DNA of 64,000 nucleotides from Chondrilla cf. caribensis (Eukaryota > Porifera > Demospongiae > Chondrillida > Chondrillidae): the NCBI GenBank assembly GCA_964020155.1, contig OZ026555.1:2210282-2274281 (forward strand). Reading direction: 5' to 3'. The translations under genes and the position numbers were made by a program. This document shows positions 25,401 through 34,400 of the stretch, piece after piece. Position 1 is the stretch's first letter. Every line of letters starts with the position of its first letter. The notes below the pieces were generated by a model. It searched no databases and was not told the origin of the DNA. It saw only the letters and a program-made list of their open reading frames with translations.

Positions 25401-28400
25401 CTACCCACCACTAGCACAGCACCTACTACTAACTTGCTCACCCCTTACACACCACCTACTGTTGACTCATCTCTTCTTCACACAACACCTGTTACTCACT
25501 CAATTCCCTCTTACACATCACATACTACTGAGTCACTCCCCCTTCACACAACACCTGCTACTCACGTACCAATTACTACTGAGTCACTCCCCCTTCACAC
25601 AACACCTGCTACTCACATACCAATTACTACTGAGTCACTCCCCCTTCACACAATCCCTGCTACACACTCACTTGCCTCTCATACAGCACCCACTACTGAA
25701 TCTCTCAGTACTAATTCACTCATCCAACTCACTGCACCCACCCTGGGTATGACACCAGACTTCTCATTACTGAATGATATATACCCTGACCCTACGGAGT
25801 TAGGAGTGAACCGGCAAAGCGAGGAACTCAGAGAATTAAAGAAGGAAATGAATAGCATCAAAAATTACATGTTGCAAGTGAGCACCCGACTGGAAAACAT
25901 TGAAAACTTGTTAAAGGCACAACCGCACATGGTAGTCTCACGGCCCCGCATCCCACTTGGAGACATTAACTCTCCCACCACTGTTAACGTTATGTCGAAC
26001 AGACAATCTGTTGAAACATGCACTATGTCTGAATCAGAGAACTCGAGAATCGATGCTGTATTGAGGGATCCGAAAATAAAAAATGCCATCCAGCTTGGAG
26101 CAGAATTAACCAAAGTGCTCTTTACAGATGAAGAGCTAGCAGGCAGTAGTCTTACCGGTAGAAAAGTGCATGGTAGTGCCAAGCAGCCCCTGGATCCCAT
26201 TAGAATGCACTTGTTAGATACTTTAATCAAGCAAAAGTATCCTAATATGTGTGAGGCAGAATTTGCATCTATCAGAGGGGCTATTAGAATTGCCATTGGA
26301 AACAGGTGCAAGTACATCAGATTGAAGATGGCTTCCAAGAACCAAACTCTTATTTAGATCATGTTTATTTATTTTAGTACGTCTCTTGTAATCAATAATA
26401 CTCACTACATTAAGACATTATACCCGATTTGTATGATTAAAAAATTCAATGTGTAGCTTATATATATATAGTATAATATACATGTATAATAATATTAAAA
26501 TAAATAATAACATTCTCTACTACGTACATACATACGTAAGTCAATATACAGAGTTAAAATGGCAACAATACAATAAAAACATGCTGACAATGATAGTTCT
26601 GTGTTCAATAGCCTGTAGCTTCTCCCTTCACTTCCAGTACTTTAGGCATTACCTTTTTAAGATGGTCAATATATCTTGAACACTTCTCCACAGTGACTGT
26701 ACTCCAGAACTGTCCAATCCCTTGCAGCAACTCATCTTTATTCATTGGCTTATATGTTGTTCGGAGGAAATGTTTGAGCTCATGCCAGACATTCTCAATA
26801 GGATTGAGGTCTGGGCTCTCTGGTGGAGTGGGCATCAGTCCAATATTGTTGTCTTTTAAGAAGTTTCTTGTGGACAATGACTTATGGCATGGGGCATTAT
26901 CTTGCTGAAGACGGCCATTAGGTAGTGTGTCATTAAGGAAAGGCAACAAATGGGTTCGTAAAATTTCCTGATATACCAAACTGTCCACAGATGAATTTAA
27001 TATACAAATATTCGTGGCCCCTCTCTTAGATATGCCGGCCCACACCATCACCTTGTATGGGTGTTTTGCTTTAGCCTTTGGTTTTGGGGGAGCTCCAACC
27101 TTTCTATAACTGAAAGTTCTGTGGTTCTCGAGCTGAATCATCGACTCGTCTGTCCAAACAATATCGTTAAAATCGTTCTCCATGTTTTCTGTTACCCATT
27201 GGATCCTTTTCTCCTTATTCTTCTCTCGTATCATTTGGCAGTAACGGCTGCCGTGAAAAGTCCATCCAAGTAGCCTTCTCGCTCGAATTATCAATGTCTT
27301 CGACACGTTATATCCTTTGTCCGATAATATTTTATGGAGTTGCATCGCTGTAGTTTCGTCGTCTTCTTGCAGACGATTTTCGATGACGCTTAATATTTCA
27401 GGGGTTAGCTTGAATTTACCACCCGATCCTGGGTGTCGCTCCAAAGTTCCGTGCTTGACGTACTTCTGAACCGTCATCCATATCGTCTTCTTGGGGACTT
27501 GCATGCCTTCTTCCTTCAGGACTTTCGATATCTTCCCATAAGATAGCTTTTCTTCGAAGTAAAGCTGAACTATGCGCTGTTTACAATACATCGAGAGAGT
27601 CATGATAAAGAAAAGCGAGAAACAAAATACGTACGCAGCCGTCTGAAAACAATCACTCGAACAAACTACCACTTCGAAACGTGTCGAGTACGTTATATGT
27701 TACAGTTTTTAGCCGTTCATCCGTTAACGGTTAACGGTTCGTCCGTTAACGATTAACAGTTCATCCGTTAACGGTTAACGGATAAAATAATCGGTTAACC
27801 TCTGGCGTTTAACGGTTCACCGTTACCTTTTCCATGAACCGTACTGTACATGAAGCAGCAAATTCTCTTTTATCGTTGTTCAAAGGAAAGGTGTCTTTGC
27901 TTTGCTGTTTTCTGTGTTTAGACAGGAATAAAATCTTTCCAGATTTATCACTTTCGTTCATTTTCTTCTTGTTATTGCAAATCAATTCTTTCGCTGCTCA
28001 TTTCGGGGCTTTTTTCTTGAACTCCAGAAATACCACTTCAAGGTGTTGAGTGAAGTATAGAGTAAACTAAAGAACGGGTACACCTGTACTTGTCCATACC
28101 CGTATCTGTTCCATGTGTGTTTTCAGAAAACAGGTACAAGTATCCTATGTGTGTTTAAGTTAGCAAATAAAATTCACAAATGTCACATGGTTCATGTAAT
28201 TCGGGAATATTTAGTTCTGCAATAACGGAGTACAGTAGGTCCTGGAGGAAAGTAGTGATTCTGGATCATACGAAAATGGCATACCTTAATGCATGGATCC
28301 TCTGTGGTGATCTCAAGAACAGATGTGGCATTCATTAAGCCTTTCACAATACATGAGAGAAGCTTTTCAATTGGTGAATCCTCAGTAAACTGCAATCATA

Positions 28401-31400
28401 ATAAAAATGATATTAAACCTTACATACTAATGTTCAAGTAATCCATACACAGGGTTCAAATTTAAGGATTTTTTCAAGTTGCCCACAGGACAAACTAATG
28501 GAAAAATTAGATAGCCCATGGGAGAATTAGGTTGTACAAATAATTTGTATAATAATATGTAATATAATTGCCAATCCTTGAAAATTACATTTAGGGGCAC
28601 TCACGTATGTATCTACAACTATGTGCTGTGGCCAAAATGATTCAAGAGTATGCAGGTTTAGTATCATTGATTGAGCAGATAAATAGCTGTGAAAGTGGTC
28701 TAAAATATTAATATTATAAAAACTGTCCTTAGTGTAAAATGAATGCATCCTGGTTCACTATTGCAATTGAGACAACAAAATGTAGATTAGTATAAAAATT
28801 ATGACAAACATAATCAGCCATTCTATGTCGTCATATTGCAAATGGCTGTCAAACCCACGTACAGATTGAGAAGCCGATTTTAAGGGGATCCAAGGGATAA
28901 TTCGACGCTATGCTCCATAGGAAAGTAATTGGAAGTTTTTACTTTGTTAGATTGATGAATCGACGCGACGAATAATCTGTGCAAACCTTTCCAAGAGCTT
29001 AAAATTTTCGATTGGAGTACTCAACACTGTGGAATGATTTGTACCTGCATATAACAGTTACTGTAGCATGGTTGTCCAGCGGGCAACCAATTAGCCAATT
29101 TTTCATTGTCCGAAGGAATTTTTAGTCGGCTCTGACGACCAGACAACCATTAAATTTGAGCCCTGCATACAGCCTTGGAAATTAGATTCTGCTTCATTTA
29201 TTTAATGTGCTGAAAAATCCAAACTTGATGCAATATTGATTCGTCTATGATATAAATCACAATATACAATTGGTCAGATATTAATTACATGTGAACCATT
29301 TGTATGTTACATACAAATGGTTCACATGTATTTAATATCCGTCCAATTGTATATTGTGATTTATATCATAGATGGATCAATATCCTAAGAAGTAATTTAA
29401 ATTGACACACTTGTGAGGATACCACCCCTCACACTCATGACTACCTTGTAGTCCCTCAAAGACCTACACTAAAGACATAACCCATTTCAGGTAAATCCTA
29501 GTCTATAGAGAAACCACGGTTGTGGTCCAGATGCCTTTGCCTAGAATCCCATAATGTGTAAGCTGGTTGGTTACAAGGCTTATGCATGACTGGTCAGTAC
29601 TCTTACTCAGCCTTTTACTAATTTAACAGTTACTTTGAATGCAGATGTGACAATGAACTCCAGCCAATCCAGTGCTGCTGCCTTTCTACAGAATAGTTCA
29701 TCGCCCAATTCTCCTGTTGAACTAGCTGAACTACGATTGGTAACATTTATCTACAGAAACAATAAAACATTAAGCAATAATTACTTTTGATCTATGTAAT
29801 GGTGAAAAATATATACTGCATAGAAATTTGGACTTTGGCTTGGTTCACCAAATTATAATTTATAACCACAAAATTTCAGTCCATAAGTAATGCTCCAATG
29901 CATCTAATTGGAAACATGGTTGGTTTGAATGAAATCTTAATTTTTTCTTTCTGTGAAAGTTCCCTGTTATACCATATGTAGCTTAGTTCTGTGCCAAGTA
30001 GTAAATCATTATTATAATAATTTTCAATTAATGTCCTAGCCTGCCACTTGTCAGTTAGTCTCGTACCAAGACCCAACTTCTTTAATAACATAAACCCTAA
30101 AACATCTAACTCCCTAATTGCTACTATTTTAGGTACATAACATAATTTGTCCTTCAACCTACATGCCTATGGGAGCTGCCTCCCCTAACTCATGAGCTGT
30201 AACTCATGGACTAGAGACCTTGGGCCTCTCACTCTATGCTCCTCAATCCAAGAAACATAGGGTTATTCGACCCTGGTCTATGCATGGCAAATGCCAACTC
30301 TCAATGCTATAACTGCACTATTGTTACATAAAATTCATTACACTTATGATCCGTTATTCTGGATCTGATCTTTGAACACACACACACATAATCATCATTG
30401 TTCAGCTACTGTAAAGTTGCAAAACAGACATAGTATGTTGTCATGATACATGCTGAAACTGTAACTTGTGGACTTATGACCTTGGGCCTCTTGGTCTATG
30501 TTCTGTAATCCAAGAAATATTGGGTTATTTGACCATGTTTACTTATGATGTCCATTCATGGATAACCCCAGCTTGCAATTATACTATTGTACTATTATTA
30601 TATTAATATTGATTACATTTGTATCCTGATTTCCTGGATCTAATCCTCGAGCACACATACACACATTCATTGACAATCATCACTGTTCAGCTACTGTAAA
30701 GTTGCAACACAGACATAATACACTGTTATGATACATGCTGAGAACATAATTCTGACTCACCATCCCATCTATGATCAATTTTTTCAAGTCACATTTCAAT
30801 AGAACATCAGTTACAATGTAAACTGGTACATGACCAAGTCTGGCACAAGTGATACTGCTGTTTGGTGGCAATGTTTCAGAGAATAGCTTCCAATCTATGG
30901 CAAAAACATAAATACAGTATTATCAAGTAATGCAGGACTTGGATTGTTTGAGGAATACACATACAGCCATGTAACTGTGGAAATCATTCAAGTGCTAACA
31001 AAGAGACTTACAGGTAATCTGCCGAGTTAATTTTGTTATTAAAATATTATAATAGTGGTGATATCATAGTGGTGGTGTAGCATTATTGTGGCAAACCACA
31101 AAAAGACTAAAAATACACACAACGAAAAATCGTTTTTGGGCAAATAAAAATTCTTATTTACCAACAACAGATCCCAAATACATGTACAAAACATACATGG
31201 TGTGAACTATCAATACATATCACTTGATAATATATTATAGAGTGGTATATACTCCCAATTGCAACTTCATGTCACGTCAAAAGATATTTGCAAAACAGCT
31301 CAAAACCCTTATTGCAATATACCTTGCTGGTGAAGCTGAGAAAATGACAACGAATCAACAGATTTGGATGCATGAAGGGACCTCATCATGTCCCTCAGTG

Positions 31401-34400
31401 GTTCTCCGAACTTCAGGAAAGGCTTTGGCCCAGTGAATTCCATGCCTTTCACAGTGGGATGGTGTTTAATACAATAGTTCAATGCCGTTACTTCATAGCT
31501 TGATCTCGCGGCAATGGAAATGAGGCCATTAGGGAATATCTGAGGGAGAACTTTGGCAGCTATGTCTGGATTATTGGCCTCAAACAGGGAGATGATCAGG
31601 AGCATCTTATGATCTTCCTCCCTAATCTTCTTCTGGCACATCTCTTGGAGGGTGCTTGTCTCGAGTTTCTTCAGTGAGGTGATTCCGGCATAATACTTCC
31701 AGATTTCACCCATTTCCACACGTCCTAGATGCTCCTCCCATAGTAAAGCATGCTCACTATCTGGCAGTGTGCCGATATGCACTGCAGCAAGCATCTCCTG
31801 GATGCTTTTGTGCAGGTAGTGGTAAAGGCAAATGTTACCACGCTCACGAAGTGAATCAACAACTTCAACAAAAAGGAGCCCATATATACTGCCACGCTTC
31901 TCATATTGGATCAGATTTCCAATGTCTTGTTTGGTCAAAAGTAGTCGCTGTTCTGTGCTGCAACATTCAAATGCCTTCTGGCAGAGTTCATAGAAACCTG
32001 GGAAGTCCTTTTCTGGAACAGTCAAAAGATTTTTCATGGCTATTTCTTCATCATCTTTACTGTTGAGGAGTTCGGCAATGATGTATTCCTGGTATATACC
32101 AGTTTGGGTCTCGGGAATACCATGATCTCCTCGTAAATCATGAACTTTACAAACGATTTCGAGAACAATTGGAATGCGACACATTCCACGTACATGAGGG
32201 AGCTGACATAGCCTATCTTTCAGTTTCTTGACAACTGACTGATCGGATCCTTTAAAATATTTATCAATGTATTCCTCAATGTGTTCTTTTTTGAACCCCA
32301 GTATTTCAACATGACGATGGGGGTCGGTCACCAAAGTGAAAAGTTTCTTGCAGGTGACAGGTCGGGTTGTGATCACAACATCACACTCGCTCAGGTACAG
32401 AGTGGGGTCATATGTTAAAAGAATTTTCTTGAGGAACGAACACGACCTCAGGGATTCTTCCAGCTCATCGTAGCCATCCAAAATGAACATCACATTTCTT
32501 CCACGACTTTGGTCGAGAGCATCACAAACATTATAGCTATTGACAGATTTCGAAGCATATTTCACAAAAAGGTGCTTCAGGTCAAGTTCTTCATCCTGTT
32601 TCATTCTGAAAATGAGTTCTCTTAGTTCCACAAGTACTACCATCTGGTAGTTGTTTGGTAGTTTCTTTGAGGATAGATCCTTGCAAAGTTGTCGTGAAAG
32701 GGTGCTCTTCCCACACCCAGGTGCCCCACTGATCACAATTCTGCGTCCGGTGGACGGTTCGTCATCTCCAAAATCAAGAATTTCTTCATATTTTATTGAT
32801 CCTGATTTGCTATGTACAGCGTCAATGCCTTGCATAGTGGCCTCAAGGAATTCACTGATTTGCATCTTGTTCTTCAAAATTCTCTGTCCTCTGTCAATGA
32901 CTGCCAGCTCTATATACTCCAGTTTTGGACGATCAATCTTGGCAGGTACAGAAGGGAGCCTACCGTAGTACAGCTTTAGCTGAGAGAACCATTTTTGGTA
33001 GATCTAGGGACAAATTGGAGAATTTATAGTATATTAGCATGTTACAAGGATCTGTAATGCACATCAGTGAAGTATGAAGTTAATTCTAAATAACTGCCAC
33101 AAAAGTGAAAAGCACTACACACTGTGAAATGAAACTGGACTAATGTGATTGAACGATTTGTATCAAAAGAAACCTAAAAACTACCTAAACTACCTAAACA
33201 TTGTAATATTGGAGCCCCATGCAATTAAAGGATTACATGGATAGGAACATATGAGACTGCTATGGACAGGAAGCCACAGTACGGCATTATCTAGCCTCAC
33301 CAAACTGTTTGGTATTTACAAAGAGTCCTCAAATATGTGCTGTGTATAATACATTCACTTGCAGCAATTTATTCCATGTGTTAGGATATACGTAGTCAAT
33401 ACAAATTTGATTTATCCACTTACATTACTGGATGCCCAACATCACACTCATAGTTGTGATGATCTCCATACTAGTGTTGGGCGGTATACCGGTATTAGTT
33501 GAATTACGGTACCGAGTTCATACCGTTCTGGTATATATTGTACGTTTATTCAAACCGGAAACCGGATACCAATTATACCGTGACAAAATTGTATAGTATA
33601 CAGTATCCGCATAACTATTCGTGCAGCTGTGCAAGAGTGCCAGTGTATGTAGTGAAGATTATCTACGCATGTAGATTGCTTCTGCGACCGTGAACGATAA
33701 AGCTGAAAAAAGAATGGACAAAAGGTGTATCACCGTCGTAAACTTATTTATGTTTCAAACAAAAAATGGACAGAAAGCGCATTGCTGTCATAAACCTACG
33801 AATTTAGTTTACCAAAGCGATTTGAAGAGTTTCTATTGCTATTGGATAGTTATGTCAAAACTAGTAAGCCAGAGCAGTACAAAAAGCATTGTATGAACTA
33901 TTTTGGTCCCAAGCTGGGAACAGATGGAAAAAGCGTTGATGATGGCAGTGCTGTATGCCGAGGTTGTCGAAAACAAGTGGAAGCAAAGCACGGGAATACC
34001 TCCAACTTGTTGGCACACTTCTGAACAAGCCACTCCTCAGCCATTAGTATAGTATATAGAATAGAATTATTAGAATAGTAGGTATGTAGTTATACTAGAA
34101 TATTTTTCAGAAATACCGTGGTACTATATTTGTCAATACGGTTCAACACTATTCCATACATTAGTATTATATTATGTGGAATATCCCTGGGGTGAATAAT
34201 ATTCTGAATAAATTACATTGCTGAGGAGTGTAAGAGCAGAAACCTAACCAGGCATGCAAGCTAGGTGCAGATTGACTCACCAAAGAAATAGCTTCTTCAG
34301 ACAATTCAACTTTATGTATGACTACGGCATGTTGCTGCAAGTCTCTTTGATCCTGCAATAACATGATGAAGTAGACAGACAGTGAAGTACGTATTGGAAA

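Larger units (their letters stand above)
24611..27846. mobile_element. intact two-gene Tc1-like transposon (transposase plus BEN-domain protein)
   Basis: The terminal inverted repeat cagtacggttcatggaaaag is exactly inverted at 27827-27846, and both ends are flanked by the TA dinucleotide (24609-24610, 27847-27848) expected of Tc1/mariner insertion. Two uninterrupted, convergent reading frames lie inside: a BEN-domain protein (plus) and a DD34E transposase (minus). The 3,236-bp length is about twice a classic Tc1. Subterminal regions hold clusters of ccgttaac-type repeats. It sits in an NLR-gene intron and may be nested in an older repeat with gtacccgttct ends (about 24395-24450 and 28065-28145). 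Confidence 0.9.

Noticed and set aside
25462..25752. 96-residue protein inside the BEN gene
   Set aside because: Shadow frame created by the 51-bp repeats.
25865..26338. 157-residue minus-strand protein
   Set aside because: Antisense shadow of the BEN domain.
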